Translations under genes and position numbers: made by a program | Notes under the pieces: generated by a model | Database searches by the model: none | Told to the model about the DNA's origin: nothing | Seen by the model: only the letters and a program-made list of their open reading frames with translations | NCBI GenBank assembly: GCA_022376925.1 | Contig: JAIOJX010000027.1 | Location: forward strand, 16,695,471-16,759,470 | Length of the DNA stretch: 64,000 nt | Origin: Tragulus kanchil | Taxonomy: Eukaryota > Chordata > Mammalia > Artiodactyla > Tragulidae | Direction: 5' to 3' | Shown: piece by piece, positions 48,187 to 60,816 of the stretch | Layout of the letters: the number at the start of each line of letters is the position of its first letter | Position numbering within the stretch: the first letter of the stretch is position 1

Positions 48187-49041
48187 CAAGCCGGGAGGGA
48201 CATGCCTGGCACTAGGACCCTGGGTTCAGTGGGAAAGCCACCTCTCTGCCTTCACAACAACTTCCAGACCTATCGCTGAAGATGAGAGAAGACTGGACAC
48301 CCTGGAGAAGACCGCAGGGTGATATCTGGCCCGAGGAATCCCTGGAGTCGAGGCCGGGAACTAGTGGGTACCTTCCAGCTGGGTCACACTTCCCCGATTC
48401 TGGCCCTGGGTACCCACACGACCGGCACGTCACTCACTGCAAATCAAACTGGGAAGCGCTGCCAAGTGTAGCCCCTCGGGGAGAGTCTCAGGTACCGAAG
48501 ACGGTCAAGGCTCTGAGAGTCCTGCAGCCCCGGCTCCTGGCCGGGAGGCGCATCTCACTGAGCCCAGGATGGCACGAGCTGGGTTCCGCACGGCGCAAAC
48601 GCACTTTGAGAAGCCGTCACTATTCACGCTGAGCCCTCACCCCTCACTTGTGTGTCTACAGAGGGCAGGTCCCACGGCAGCGAGCGGCTCTTTCCCATAG
48701 GATCCTGCCTCCACGGTGCCGCCAGGGGCTCCCAAGCAGGGCGGCCTCGCCCCTCGCGGATGGCACCGTGTAGAGACACCTGTGCATCACGGTCGGTAGG
48801 GGGCGCGCGAGCGGATGCTGCGAAACACGCTGTAATGCATCCCCCGGTTTGATTTCATTTTCCGTGGAGCCCAGCAAGACAGAAAAGCATCTGCTCCAAA
48901 TGTCAGCAGCGCTGAGGCCGAGAAGCCCTGGGCTGGCGCCACGGGGTCAGGAGCCAAATGAAGCCCTTAATCCCGTGATAACGACCTGGAAATTGCCATG
49001 ACGGGTTCTGGACACCGAGCCATGTGCTACTTCCCACAGAC
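48187..49041. other. Unique sequence, presumed FAM20A intron 1
   Basis: GC-moderate sequence without recognisable transposon or exon. Confidence 0.6.
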
Positions 49042-49281
49042 AGCACAAGAGCCTTCCTCGGCTCGGCCACTTTCCCCTCGCCGTCTCCGCACAGCGCAAG
49101 CTTAAATGCCATTTGACTATTAAAACACGTGAGTCGGCCGTTGTGCAGTTGTCAAGCTTTGACCCACCGAACAAGCACACGGACCAGCTAGCCACACGTG
49201 CTGCCTGCGAAGATGCGGTGTTGAAGTTTGGCTTTTCTCATCCTCCCGACTGGGCGGCCTAAAATAGACAAGCGTTTCATG

Positions 49282-49321
49282 CTCACACACACACACATGT
49301 ACACACACTCACACACACACC
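49282..49321. repeat. (CA)n-rich microsatellite
   Basis: Interrupted CA repeats ('cacacacacacacatgtacacacactcacacacacacc'). Present again at 50400-50438 through duplication 9. Confidence 0.9.
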
Positions 49322-49852
49322 CTACGCCGACACACTGTTGACACATGACCCTGACGTGGGATGGTTCTGTCACCGTTTTCCTGGGAGCAGAGCGCAGAGC
49401 TGAGGCCTACAGGCACTGCTCAGAGTGAACTAAGACAAAGAGCCTTAAAAACCCACGTGCTGGATCCTTCCACAAACAAAGGTTGACCCAAATATACTTG
49501 TTTTCGAATGTGTCTGGACTTGGCTTTGCTGCTGGTCACCCGGGCATGGGCTTCCCAAGGAGAGCGGGACCGGAATTAGGGGTGGGGCGGGGGTGCATAT
49601 TTTCATGGTTCGCAGGCAAATTTCCCTGCGGCTTCCCCGCGGATTAAACTCCTCCCAGCCCTTGGCCGGTGCACTGGTGCTAATTTTCCCATCGGATGTA
49701 CACACGAGAGGCTGCTTGGCCTCTTTTCCTCCTCGGCAGCAGGAGTGAGCCGTGGGGGAGGGTGATTCTTGAGGAATGAATGTGGCTTCTGTTCTGCTGT
49801 TATTTCCCCCGCCCTGTGCTCAGAAGGTGGTGGCCTTTGTGTTTCCCTGCCT

Positions 49853-50160
49853 TGCTGTTGTTTAGTCCCGAGTCGTGTCCAACTCTTTGTGACCCCCTGG
49901 ACTGTAGCCCACCAGGCTCCTCTGCCCATGGGATTCTCCAGGCAAGAATACTGGAGTGGGGGCTTCCCTGGTGGTCCAGTGTGTAAAGTGTCCACCTTGC
50001 AGTGCAAGGGGCACTGGTTCGATCCCTGGCCCGGAAGATCCCACGTGCCACGGAGCGGTTGGACTGGTGTGTCCAATGACGAGTCAGCGCTCTGGAGCGC
50101 ACGTGCCTGGAGCCCGTGTTCTGCAAGAGAGGCCACTGCAGTGGAGGCCCCAAAGGATTT
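49853..50160 (-). mobile_element. Bov-A2 (antisense) with nested CHR-type SINE, cut by duplication junction
   Basis: Same pair of elements as 50972-51483. Only the first half of the SINE is present before the junction at 50161. Confidence 0.88.
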
Positions 50161-50971
50161 AGCACAAGAGCCTTCCTCGGCTCGGCCACTTTCCTCGCCG
50201 TCTCCGCACAGCGCAAGCTTAAATGCCATTTGACTATTAAAACACGTGAGTCGGCCGTTGTGCAGTTGTCAAGCTTTGACCCACCGAACAAGCACACGGA
50301 CCAGCTAGCCACACGTGCTGCCTGCGAAGATGCGGTGTTGAAGTTTGGCTTTTCTCATCCTCCCGACTGGGCGGCCTAAAATAGACAAGCGTTTCATGCT
50401 CACACACACACACATGTACACACACTCACACACACACCCTACGCCGACACACTGTTGACACATGACCCTGACGTGGGATGGTTCTGTCACCGTTTTCCTG
50501 GGAGCAGAGCGCAGAGCTGAGGCCTACAGGCACTGCTCAGAGTGAACTAAGACAAAGAGCCTTAAAAACCCACGTGCTGGATCCTTCCACAAACAAAGGT
50601 TGACCCAAATATACTTGTTTTCGAATGTGTCTGGACTTGGCTTTGCTGCTGGTCACCCGGGCATGGGCTTCCCAAGGAGAGCGGGACCGGAATTAGGGGT
50701 GGGGCGGGGGTGCATATTTTCATGGTTCGCAGGCAAATTTCCCTGCGGCTTCCCCGCGGATTAAACTCCTCCCAGCCCTTGGCCGGTGCACTGGTGCTAA
50801 TTTTCCCATCGGATGTACACACGGAGAGGCTGCTTGGCCTCTTTTCCTCCTCGGCAGCAGGAGTGAGCCGTGGGGGAGGGTGATTCTTGAGGAATGAATG
50901 TGGCTTCTGTTCTGCTGTTATTTCCCCCGCCCTGTGCTCAGAAGGTGGTGGCCTTTGTGTTTCCCTGCCTT

Positions 50972-51483
50972 GCTGTTGTTTAGTCCCGAGTCGTGTCCAA
51001 CTCTTTGTGACCCCCTGGACTGTAGCCCACCAGGCTCCTCTGCCCATGGGATTCTCCAGGCAAGAATACTGGAGTGGGGGCTTCCCTGGTGGTCCAGTGT
51101 GTAAAGTGTCCACCTTGCAGTGCAAGGGGCACTGGTTCGATCCCTGGCCCGGAAGATCCCACGTGCCACGGAGCGGTTGGACTGGTGTGTCCAATGACGA
51201 GTCAGCGCTCTGGAGCGCACGTGCCTGGAGCCCGTGTTCTGCAAGAGAGGCCACTGCAGCGGGAGGCCCCAAAAGGACAAAGAATAAAGATAAATGAAAA
51301 TAAATAAAAAAAACAGTAAAAAAGAGGCCAAAATTAAGGAAAAAGAAGAAAAAAGAACACTGGAGTGGGCTGCCATTCCCTTCTCTGGACAATCTTCCTG
51401 ACCCAGGGCCCACACCCTTGTCTTTTCTGTCTCCTGCGTTGGCAGGTGAGTTCTTTACCACTGGCGCCACCCAGGAAGCCCCA
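50972..51483 (-). mobile_element. Bov-A2 SINE, antisense, split by a CHR-type SINE
   Basis: The left part 50972-51078 ('gttgtttagtcccgagtcgt' to 'ggcaagaatactggagtggg') and the right part 51353-51483 ('ggagtgggctgccattccct' to 'gcgccacccaggaagcccc') are the two halves of one antisense Bov-A2. Confidence 0.92.
51079..51352 (+). mobile_element. CHR-type SINE nested inside Bov-A2
   Basis: Flanked by the 17-base duplication AAGAATACTGGAGTGGG (51062-51078) and AAGAACACTGGAGTGGG (51353-51369), one mismatch. The tail includes 'cagtaaaaaagaggccaaaa' (51314-51333), the AT-type version of the 3' extension. Confidence 0.92.
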
Positions 51484-51944
51484 GGTTTTACAGGCTCTGG
51501 CCAGGAACTGACATGGATCATTCCAGCTCCCAGTCCATGAGCTGGGTTAGGAGTTGGCACCCGTCCCTCCCCTCCCAGCTGCCAGGGAGCTGGCACCCCC
51601 GGGGGCACGTGGGTGCTGGTGCTTCTGCCCCAGCCTTGTGGCGCCCCCTCAACGTCGCAGGCATCGTTTCATTCAATGCTCTTCACATACTGCATGTGTG
51701 AAGAGCTTATTACAAATGCATTTTTGGGTTCTTTCCCTGAATTGCCTTACTTTAGCCCCCTGAGGCCCTGGCACCCGACTGCCTCTCCAGACCCCACAGG
51801 AGGAGGTGAAGGTCCGCACGGACGAGGTAGCGACAGTCAGGGCACAGGGCGAGGCAGACGGCACCGCTCTGCCCCGAGAGCTCTCCGCTCCTCCAGGCGG
51901 CTGCAGAGATGGCGCCACCCGGCCAAGGAGCAGGGAGAACGTCA

Positions 51945-52117
51945 GGGCTCCCCGGGTGGCGCGGTGGTAGAGAACCTTCCTCCCAATGCCAGAGATGCAG
52001 AAGATGAGGGCTCGATCCCTGGGCCGGGAAGATCCCCTGGAGAAGGAACTGGCAACCCTCTCCAGTGTTCTTGCCTGGAAATCGCATAAACAGAGGAGCC
52101 TATGGGCTACAAGAGGT
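51945..52117 (+). mobile_element. Bov-tA SINE
   Basis: 'cagggctccccgggtggcgc' head, 'gctcgatccctgggccggga', 'gatcccctggagaaggaact', 'cagaggagcctatgggctac', running into a (CGCACA)n repeat. Confidence 0.87.
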
Positions 52118-52119
52118 GG

Positions 52120-52151
52120 ACACGCACACGCACACGCACACGCACACACAG
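52120..52151. repeat. (CGCACA)n microsatellite at the SINE tail
   Basis: Five units of 'cacgca'-type hexamer directly after the Bov-tA. Such tails often expand from the SINE's 3' end. Confidence 0.9.
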
Positions 52152-52824
52152 AGAATGTTGATGAAGACGCCTGAAACATCAGGATGACAGGGAGTCTCTC
52201 ACCCTGCTTATCTGTTTTCTGTTGAGAAAGGAATAACTCAACCAAGATTTCAGTGAAATTTTGTTAACCAGGCTGATTTCCCGACACAAAACCCTTCCTT
52301 CCTGGCTGAAATACAATCACTTCCTCCCTCGGAGCTGTTTCGCAATAGAACACTTGTTCCTACTCCCGGCTTCACGGGTCCCGGCCCATGTCCTGACCTC
52401 CCAGAGTCACAGCTCAGGCTCGGCAGTCGAGTGAGACCTGTCCCCACGGGCTTCTGAGCCGGAGGGGATGGATGGGGAGGGCCCCAGCGTAGGAAGGGGC
52501 AAGCCAGAGACCACTCCAGTGTGGGAACCACGAGGACCGCTGTCCCTTGAACAAAAGTCAGGGGGAAGCGGGGCACTGACCCCAAACGGGCCAATAGGTC
52601 TGATAATAATAAGGAAAATCGCTCACCCTTGCCTTGCTCTTACAGAGCACGCCTAGCCCCGTCCGAAGCACTTGGCGGTTCTTACTCATTGACTCCTCCC
52701 AGAAACTCCTTGTAAGGCATGTACCCCAGTTACCACCTCCATCCTAAACACAGGGGGCCCGGGCGGAGGCACCACCGGCGAACCGTCCCTGCTACGAAGC
52801 CGCAGACTTAGAATTAGCGCTTTT
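52152..52824. other. Unique sequence, presumed FAM20A intron 1
   Basis: No transposon or exon recognised. Confidence 0.6.
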
Positions 52825-55019
52825 GTTAAAATCGGGATGAGCACGTCCCACGCTTATTGGCTAGTCGTGTTTATTATTCTGTGAGCTTGGTTTTCTACAT
52901 TAAAAACTGTTTTAAACTAAATAATACATTCTCATGATTTAAATCCCTAAAGGTGATGCAGAGAAAAGTGTTAGCGGATATGTTGTGTCTCTTTGCGACT
53001 CCGTGGACCCTCTGTCCACGGGATTCTCCAGGCAAGCACGCTGGAGTGGGTTGCCATGCCCCCCTCCAGGGGATCTTCTGGACTGGAGATCGAGTGTGTG
53101 CCTCCTGCATTGGCGGGCAGATTCTTTACTGCTGAGCCAGCAGGGAAACCCTATCATTTCTGGGGTAGGTAGACTAACTGCAGACGCCCAGGTCTGCGTT
53201 TCCCGACTCTGCAAGCTCTAGATACCTGCAGTCACGGTGCCCATGGAGAGACGAGCATGCAGTTTCTCTCTGGAAGCAGCAGCTGAGGCTCAGGCAGGCT
53301 GGGGCTGGGCTTGGAGGCCCTGGTGTTTTTCCCTGGCATCGGGGGCCTGCCGAACCAGCTTCCTCCTCCTCCTGGGTCAAACATTAACATGTGCGGCTGG
53401 CTGTTGATGGCTATCAACTAGCCCACACGGAACGCAGAGGAGTAGCCAGCTAGTGGTCCTTGACTGAGGGTGGGTCAGGGCGGCAGGAGCCCTGTGCCCT
53501 GCGTTACACAGGTGACCTCACTCTGCCCCTGATGCCCGCTGGAGAGGGTCTGCTGCCCACTTCACAGAGCAGGACATCGAAGAAATGAGCCTCAAGTCGC
53601 CCAGTGCTTACGTAGCAGGGCCAAGATTTAAACCCAGAGCCGCCCAGCTACAGAGTCTTCAGATTTCTCACGGATTCACTCATTTTCTGTTGTTTAGTTG
53701 CCAAATCATGACTGACTCTTCGTGACCCGTGAACTGCAGCCCACCTGGCTTCCCTGCCCCTCACCATCTCCCGAGTTTGCCCAAGTTCTCGTCCATTGAG
53801 CCGGTGATGCCATCCAGCCACCTCACCCTCTGTCGCCCCCTTCTCCTCCTGCCCTCAGTCTTTCCCAGCGTCAGGTCTTTTCCAGTGAGTCGGCTCTTCG
53901 CATCAGGTGGCCAAAGTACCGTTAAAATCGGGATGAGCACGTCCCACGCTTATTGGCTAGTCGTGTTTATTATTCTGTGAGCTTGGTTTTCTACATTAAA
54001 AACTGTTTTAAACTAAATAATACATTCTCATGATTTAAATCCCTAAAGGTGATGCAGAGAAAAGTGTTAGCGGATATGTTGTGTCTCTTTGCGACTCCGT
54101 GGACCCTCTGTCCACGGGATTCTCCAGGCAAGCACGCTGGAGTGGGTTGCCATGCCCCCCTCCAGGGGATCTTCTGGACTGGAGATCGAGTGTGTGCCTC
54201 CTGCATTGGCGGGCAGATTCTTTACTGCTGAGCCAGCAGGGAAACCCTATCATTTCTGGGGTAGGTAGACTAACTGCAGACGCCCAGGTCTGCGTTTCCC
54301 GACTCTGCAAGCTCTAGATACCTGCAGTCACGGTGCCCATGGAGAGACGAGCATGCAGTTTCTCTCTGGAAGCAGCAGCTGAGGCTCAGGCAGGCTGGGG
54401 CTGGGCTTGGAGGCCCTGGTGTTTTTCCCTGGCATCGGGGGCCTGCCGAACCAGCTTCCTCCTCCTCCTGGGTCAAACATTAACATGTGCGGCTGGCTGT
54501 TGATGGCTATCAACTAGCCCACACGGAACGCAGAGGAGTAGCCAGCTAGTGGTCCTTGACTGAGGGTGGGTCAGGGCGGCAGGAGCCCTGTGCCCTGCGT
54601 TACACAGGTGACCTCACTCTGCCCCTGATGCCCGCTGGAGAGGGTCTGCTGCCCACTTCACAGAGCAGGACATCGAAGAAATGAGCCTCAAGTCGCCCAG
54701 TGCTTACGTAGCAGGGCCAAGATTTAAACCCAGAGCCGCCCAGCTACAGAGTCTTCAGATTTCTCACGGATTCACTCATTTTCTGTTGTTTAGTTGCCAA
54801 ATCATGACTGACTCTTCGTGACCCCGTGAACTGCAGCCCACCTGGCTTCCCTGCCCCTCACCATCTCCCCGAGTTTGCCCAAGTTCTCGTCCATTGAGCC
54901 GGTGATGCCATCCAGCCACCTCACCCTCTGTCGCCCCCTTCTCCTCCTGCCCTCAGTCTTTCCCAGCGTCAGGTCTTTTCCAGTGAGTCGGCTCTTCGCA
55001 TCAGGTGGCCAAAGTACCG
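52825..55019 (+). repeat. Tandem duplication 10 (52825-53920 / 53921-55019)
   Basis: Direct copies, offset 1096, abutting. Copy A stops in the middle of an antisense BovB element that continues without break after copy B. Copy A lacks single bases near its right end ('gtgacccgtg' for 'gtgaccccgtg', 'tctcccgag' for 'tctccccgag'). Confidence 0.96.
52975..53153 (-). mobile_element. Bov-A2 SINE, antisense
   Basis: 'gcggatatgttgtgtctctt', 'gggattctccaggcaagcac', 'cctccaggggatcttctgga', 'tgctgagccagcagggaaac'. The same element is seen again at 54071-54249. Confidence 0.88.
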
Positions 55020-55175
55020 GAGCTTGTTTCTGCATCGGTCCTTTAAAGAGTATTCAGGGTTGATTTCCTTTAAGATGGACTGGCTTGATCTCCTTGCTGT
55101 CCAAGGGACTCTCAAGAGTCTTCTCCAGCACCTCAGTTCAAAAGCATCCATTCTTCAGTGCTCAGCCTTCTTCGC
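53690..55175 (-). mobile_element. BovB LINE 3' end, antisense (partial copy 53690-53920, fuller copy 54786-55175)
   Basis: On the minus strand 54802-55151 shows BovB reverse transcriptase C-terminal signs: MDAFELRCWRRLLRVPWTAR, LRYFGHLMRRADSLEKT, GRRRRGRQRVRWLDGITGSM, AAVHGVTKSQS. The reading frames are broken. The two pieces are one element duplicated by duplication 10. Confidence 0.9.
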
Positions 55176-56129
55176 TGAGCTGCAGGTGCCTGACTGGTTA
55201 GGCACCTGCTGTATGGATGCAGCATGTCAGCCGCTTGGGGCTACGCTGCCTGAGCAGCGAGCCAACATCCAGCTTTTGCGCATTCTCCACGGCAGCCCTA
55301 ACAACGGACTCAAACCTGGGGGCTTTACAGAAACTTATTCTCGGAGCCCTGGAGCCAAGAGTGTGAACTTACAGAGCTGGCCAGGCTGTGTTCCTTCTGG
55401 GGGCTCTGGGGGTAGACGCCACGCTTTGCTTCTTCCAGCTCTGGTGTCCGCTGGCGCCCCCTGGCGTGTGCCCGTGTGACCCCCGTCTCTGCCTCCCTGG
55501 GCACGAGGATGCCTCCCTTCCAGTCTGGTCTAATCTCGCTCTGCTCTCCTCTCACGAGGACACGTGCCACGGGATGTAGGGCCGCCCACACAATCCAGCG
55601 GGATCCCCTCCTTTCAAGATGCTCAGCTCCATCTGCAAAGGCATTGTTTCATAGAAGATCACGGTGACGTGTCTGGGGATGGCAACGTGGCTGCAGCCAC
55701 GGGACTCAGCACATCCGCACAAAGCTTGCGGTCTAGCGAGGGTGTCCCCGAAGCACGTCAGTCAACAAGAGGGCAGTGTGTTGTGATCGGAGCCCTGACG
55801 AAAATGAAGCCGGAGCTGGTGAACAAGGTCAGGGATCTCTTCAGATGGGAGGGACAGGACAGCTTTCTCTGCGTGGGCAGTTCTGCAGGCTGCCCTGAAC
55901 GACCAGAGGCAGCTGCCCGTCTCCGGAGGCGCCCACTGTTCTGGCCTTGCTTGTGTGTTTATCCCCTAGAGAGTAAATCACATCTGGGGGAGGCGTTGGC
56001 ACAGCACCCGCTGCCCGGAGCCTGTCTCACAGTCACAGATGCAGATGAGGCGGCTTTCACATCACAGATCACAAGCGGCCCAGACCCACCGCCGGCTCGG
56101 ATCCTGCCAACAAGGGCTGCAGATCAGCT
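55176..56129. other. Unique sequence, presumed FAM20A intron 1
   Basis: Open frames on both strands up to 190 codons, without resemblance to a known protein. No repeat recognised. Confidence 0.55.
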
Positions 56130-58375
56130 GCTATAAATCCCAGTCCGTCGTTTCTGGCCGCCCTCCCCCGGCCTTTCGACGGATTTACAGCTCGTGGCAG
56201 CACAGTACGCCGCCTCAGCCGCCTACCTGCGGTTCCATTTTAGAAAGCGTTTCACCCAGAGGGGCCCTTGGTACGTTACACTGCTCAGAATCAGCATCCG
56301 ATGGCCGCTGTATCGATGGTGATTTTTCAGTACCTCAGGTGGGCGCTGGAGTGTCTACTTAGATATCTTTCTGGCCAAACATTCCGCAGCCACATTCTGC
56401 AGCATGCGGGTTTGCCGTGCCGGTCACCTGCCGGTTCCCCTGCCAGAGCGGCTCCGGAGGAGCTGGCCGAGGAGGCTCCGGGCTGTCCTGGTCCCTGGCC
56501 CCTCTCTGGACTCTGGGGCTGGAGCTCATGCACCCGTCCCGTTTGACTCCGAGACCATCATAAAGCGCCCTGTGCCTACGTCCAAGTCCAGTGAATCAGC
56601 GCATCTACTTGGCGGTCCCGCATCGCAGCCCCGACGACCCCGCTCCAGGCCCCACCCGGAGCTCCACCCTAAGCGCACGGCCGCTCAAGGTCGATCAGAC
56701 GCTCTGGCAGAGGGAGCAAGGTCTGCCATGTCGACAGTAGACGGGTCTTTTATGTAAACTGTACAGCAATCCTTTTTAAAACTTGCAATGGCAACTGCAC
56801 GGCCTTGCTAAGCCTCCCGGGACGAACTGCGACAAGCTTCAGGGATCCACAGATACACCGCGGCGACCTGACCTCCAGGTGGCGCTAGTGGGAAAGACGC
56901 TGCCTGCCAAGACAGGCGCTGCCGGAGAGACAGGTTCAATCCTCGGGTGGGGATCCCTTGGAGGAGGAAATCGCCACCCACTCCAGTATTCTTGCCTGGG
57001 AAATCCCATGAACAGAGGAGACGGGCAGGCTACCGTCCATGGGGCCGAAAAGAGTTCGACACGACTGAACAGGCACACTTACTCTATCTCTAACCTCTGA
57101 GACCTGTGAAAGTAACCTTCTTTGGAAAATAAGGGCTGGGAACAGTGTGGGCTCTCCCCAGCCAATGGATCGGCTGTGGTGGCGTAAGTAAAGATCTTAA
57201 GATGAGACAGTCTTGGGTTATCCAGGTGAGTCCTGAGTCCACAGCTTGGGTCCTTGCTATAATCCCAGTCCGTCGTTTCTGGCCGCCTCCCCGGCCTTTC
57301 GACGGATTTACAGCTCGTGGCAGCACAGTACGCCGCCTCAGCCGCCTACCTGCGGTTCCATTTTAAGCGTTTCACCCAGAGGGCCCTTGTACGTTACACT
57401 GCTCAGAATCAGCATCCGATGGCCGCTGTATCGATGGTGATTTTTCAGTACCTCAGGTGGGCGCTGGAGTGTCTACTTAGATATCTTTCTGGCCAAACAT
57501 TCCGCAGCCACATTCTGCAGCATGCGGGTTTGCCGTGCCGGTCACCTGCCGGTTCCCCTGCCAGAGCGGCTCCGGAGGAGCTGGCCGAGGAGGCTCCGGG
57601 CTGTCCTGGTCCCTGGCCCCTCTCTGGACTCTGGGGCTGGAGCTCATGCACCCGTCCCGTTTGACTCCGAGACCATCATAAAGCGCCCTGTGCCTACGTC
57701 CAAGTCCAGTGAATCAGCGCATCTACTTGGCGGTCCCGCATCGCAGCCCCGACGACCCCGCTCCAGGCCCCACCCGGAGCTCCACCCTAAGCGCACGGCC
57801 GCTCAAGGTCGATCAGACGCTCTGGCAGAGGGAGCAAGGTCTGCCATGTCGACAGTAGACGGGTCTTTTATGTAAACTGTACAGCAATCCTTTTTAAAAC
57901 TTGCAATGGCAACTGCACGGCCTTGCTAAGCCTCCCGGGACGAACTGCGACAAGCTTCAGGGATCCACAGATACACCGCGGCGACCTGACCTCCAGGTGG
58001 CGCTAGTGGGAAAGACGCTGCCTGCCAAGACAGGCGCTGCCGGAGAGACAGGTTCAATCCTCGGGTGGGGATCCCTTGGAGGAGGAAATCGCCACCCACT
58101 CCAGTATTCTTGCCTGGGAAATCCCATGAACAGAGGAGACGGGCAGGCTACCGTCCATGGGGCCGAAAAGAGTTCGACACGACTGAACAGGCACACTTAC
58201 TCTATCTCTAACCTCTGAGACCTGTGAAAGTAACCTTCTTTGGAAAATAAGGGCTGGGAACAGTGTGGGCTCTCCCCAGCCAATGGATCGGCTGTGGTGG
58301 ACGTAAGTAAAGATCTTAAGATGAGACAGTCTTGGGTTATCCAGGTGAGTCCTGAGTCCACAGCTTGGGTCCTTG
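56130..58375 (+). repeat. Tandem duplication 11 (56130-57255 / 57256-58375)
   Basis: Direct copies, offset about 1125. Copy B begins with many deletions ('ggccgcctccccgg' for 'ggccgccctcccccgg', 'tttaagcg' for 'tttagaaagcg', 'gggcccttgtac' for 'ggggcccttggtac'). Copy A ends with one ('ggtggcgtaag' for 'ggtggacgtaag'). Confidence 0.96.
56872..57078 (+). mobile_element. Bov-tA SINE
   Basis: 'ccaggtggcgctagtgggaa', 'gacaggttcaatcctcgggt', 'ccactccagtattcttgcct', 'agagttcgacacgactgaac'. Seen again at 57990-58196 and in part at 59262-59385, through duplications 11 and 12. Confidence 0.9.
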
Positions 58376-60435
58376 TGGGAGAGACACAGATAGAATGGAG
58401 AGTCCCTTGAACAGCAAGAAGATCAAACCAGTCCATCCTAAAGGAAATCTACCCTGAATATTCACTGGAAGGACTGATGCTGAAATGGAAACTCCAATTC
58501 TTTGTCCACTGGATGGGAAGAGCTGATTCATTGGAAAAGCCCTGATACTGGGAAAGACTGAGGGCAGGAGCAGAAGGGGGCGGCAGAGGATAAGAAGGTA
58601 GGATGGTGTCACCAACTCAATGGACATGAGTTTGAGCAAGCTCTGGGAGATAGTGAAGGACAGGGAAGCCCAACGTGCTGCCGTCCCTGGGGTCAAATAG
58701 AGTCACACACACTGAGCGACTGAACAGCAACCACCGGAATCCACGACCCGGGTCCTTATTGGAGAGAGACACAGACAGGAGAGGAGACAGAACACACAGA
58801 GACGGAAGAGGAGGTCCTGTGATCAGGGCGGCAAGGGCTGGAGAGATGTGGCCACAAGCCAAGAGATGCTGGCTGCCATCGAAGCTGGAAGAGGTGCAGA
58901 ACGGATTCTCCCGTAGAGCCTCGGGGGAGCCTGCTACTCTACCCACCCTTGGTTTCTGTACTTCACCCTCCAGAATTGTGAAAGAAAAAGTTTACATTGT
59001 TTCAAGCAACTAACACTGACTTAAACAGGGGCAATTTGCCATGGTAGCCCTGGGAAACAAATACCGTGACTGAATTCCCTTTTAAAAGGGCTCTGGGAAT
59101 GCCGAGGGATCCGATGGCTCAGTGTGCATAACACAGTCGGGTGTGTGCTTTTTCATGTTCTGTTAAAATTACCTTCAAGCACAGGTTTTAAAAATGCAAA
59201 TTTAAGCAATCATTTTCATAACCTGCGCAACACCTCCGGGAATTCCTGAACTTCTTCATCCTCGGGGGATCCCTTGGAGGAGGAAATCGCCACCCACTCC
59301 AGTATTCTTGCCTGAGAAATCCCATGAACAGAGGGGGAGGCTACCGTCCATGGGGCCGAAAAGAGTTCGACACGACTGAACAGGCACACTTACTCTATCT
59401 CTAACCTCTGAGACCTGTGAAAGTAACCTTCTTTGGAAAATAAGGGCTGGGAACAGTGTGGGCTCTCCCCAGCCAATGGATCGGCTGTGGTGGACGTAAG
59501 TAAAGATCTTAAGATGAGACAGTCTTGGGTTATCCAGGTGAGTCCTGAGTCCACAGCTTGGGTCCTTGTGGGAGAGACACAGATAGAATGGAGAGTCCCT
59601 TGAACAGCAAGAAGATCAAACCAGTCCATCCTAAAGGAAATCTACCCTGAATATTCACTGGAAGGACTGATGCTGAAATGGAAACTCCAATTCTTTGTCC
59701 ACTGGATGGGAAGAGCTGATTCATTGGAAAAGCCCTGATACTGGGAAAGACTGAGGGCAGGAGCAGAAGGGGGCGGCAGAGGATAAGAAGGTAGGATGGT
59801 GTCACCAACTCAATGGACATGAGTTTGAGCAAGCTCTGGGAGATAGTGAAGGACAGGGAAGCCCAACGTGCTGCCGTCCCTGGGGTCAAATAGAGTCACA
59901 CACACTGAGCGACTGAACAGCAACCACCGGAATCCACGACCCGGGTCCTTATTGGAGAGAGACACAGACAGGAGAGGAGACAGAACACACAGAGACGGAA
60001 GAGGAGGTCCTGTGATCAGGGCGGCAAGGGCTGGAGAGATGTGGCCACAAGCCAAGAGATGCTGGCTGCCATCGAAGCTGGAAGAGGTGCAGAACGGATT
60101 CTCCCGTAGAGCCTCGGGGGAGCCTGCTACTCTACCCACCCTTGGTTTCTGTACTTCACCCTCCAGAATTGTGAAAGAAAAAGTTTACATTGTTTCAAGC
60201 AACTAACACTGACTTAAACAGGGGCAATTTGCCATGGTAGCCCTGGGAAACAAATACCGTGACTGAATTCCCTTTTAAAAGGGCTCTGGGAATGCCGAGG
60301 GATCCGATGGCTCAGTGTGCATAACACAGTCGGGTGTGTGCTTTTTCATGTTCTGTTAAAATTACCTTCAAGCACAGGTTTTAAAAATGCAAATTTAAGC
60401 AATCATTTTCAGAACCTGCGAAACACCTCCGGGAA
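58060..60435 (+). repeat. Tandem duplication 12 (58060-59245 / 59260-60435)
   Basis: Direct copies, offset about 1199, overlapping duplication 11 so that 58060-58375 occurs three times. Copy B starts with losses ('gagggggaggctacc' for 'gaggagacgggcaggctacc'). Confidence 0.95.
58395..58732 (+). mobile_element. BovB LINE 3' end, sense
   Basis: 'agatcaaaccagtccatcct', 'gaaatctaccctgaatattc', 'tgggaaagactgagggcagg', 'ggatggtgtcaccaactcaa', ending 'actgagcgactgaacagcaa'. This is the BovB 3' end in + orientation. Seen again at 59588-59925. Confidence 0.9.
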
Positions 60436-60816
60436 CCCTGGAAGTTCCTGAAACACACTTGGAAAGTCCCCCCCGCCCCGCCGCCTTTTCTTCATTCAGA
60501 CAGAAGAAATCCTGGTTGAGGATGGGAAGAGCTTGGAAAACAGAGCTGCTGGAGCTTCAGGAAGAACCTGACCACCCTCTTCATGGGAAAAGGAGCTAAT
60601 TGCTTCCCCAGGGATGCACACGCAGGCCTTGCGATTCCCTGCGTGGCTGCAGGAGGAAGGGACAGGAGTCCTCTTCCACTCTTTCTTTACAGCTATTTTA
60701 AGGGAAAGCCCAAACGAATAAAGATTCCTCTCCCCTCGCAGGAATTCTATAGTTGGTATAAAAGATCTGCACATTAGGAATTCATTACAAATGAATTTGC
60801 TTTTAAAATGTCTTCC
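60436..60816. other. Unique sequence, presumed FAM20A intron 1
   Basis: No repeat or exon recognised. A minus-strand frame at 60496-60774 has no known relative. Confidence 0.55.

Larger units (their letters stand above)
49042..51279 (+). repeat. Tandem duplication 9 (49042-50160 / 50161-51279)
   Basis: Direct copies, offset 1119, abutting. Copy A ends inside a SINE with deletions ('gcagtggaggccccaaagg' for 'gcagcgggaggccccaaaagg'). Copy B begins with a deletion in 'ctttcccctcg'. The junction cuts a transposon mid-body, which no transposition mechanism explains. Confidence 0.96.

Noticed and set aside
49282..49321. CRISPR-like or regulatory repeat array
   Set aside because: Simple CA microsatellite in a mammalian genome. 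No spacers.
50562..51608. 348-codon minus frame
   Set aside because: It crosses a Bov-A2 and a nested CHR-type SINE, so it is translated repeat sequence.
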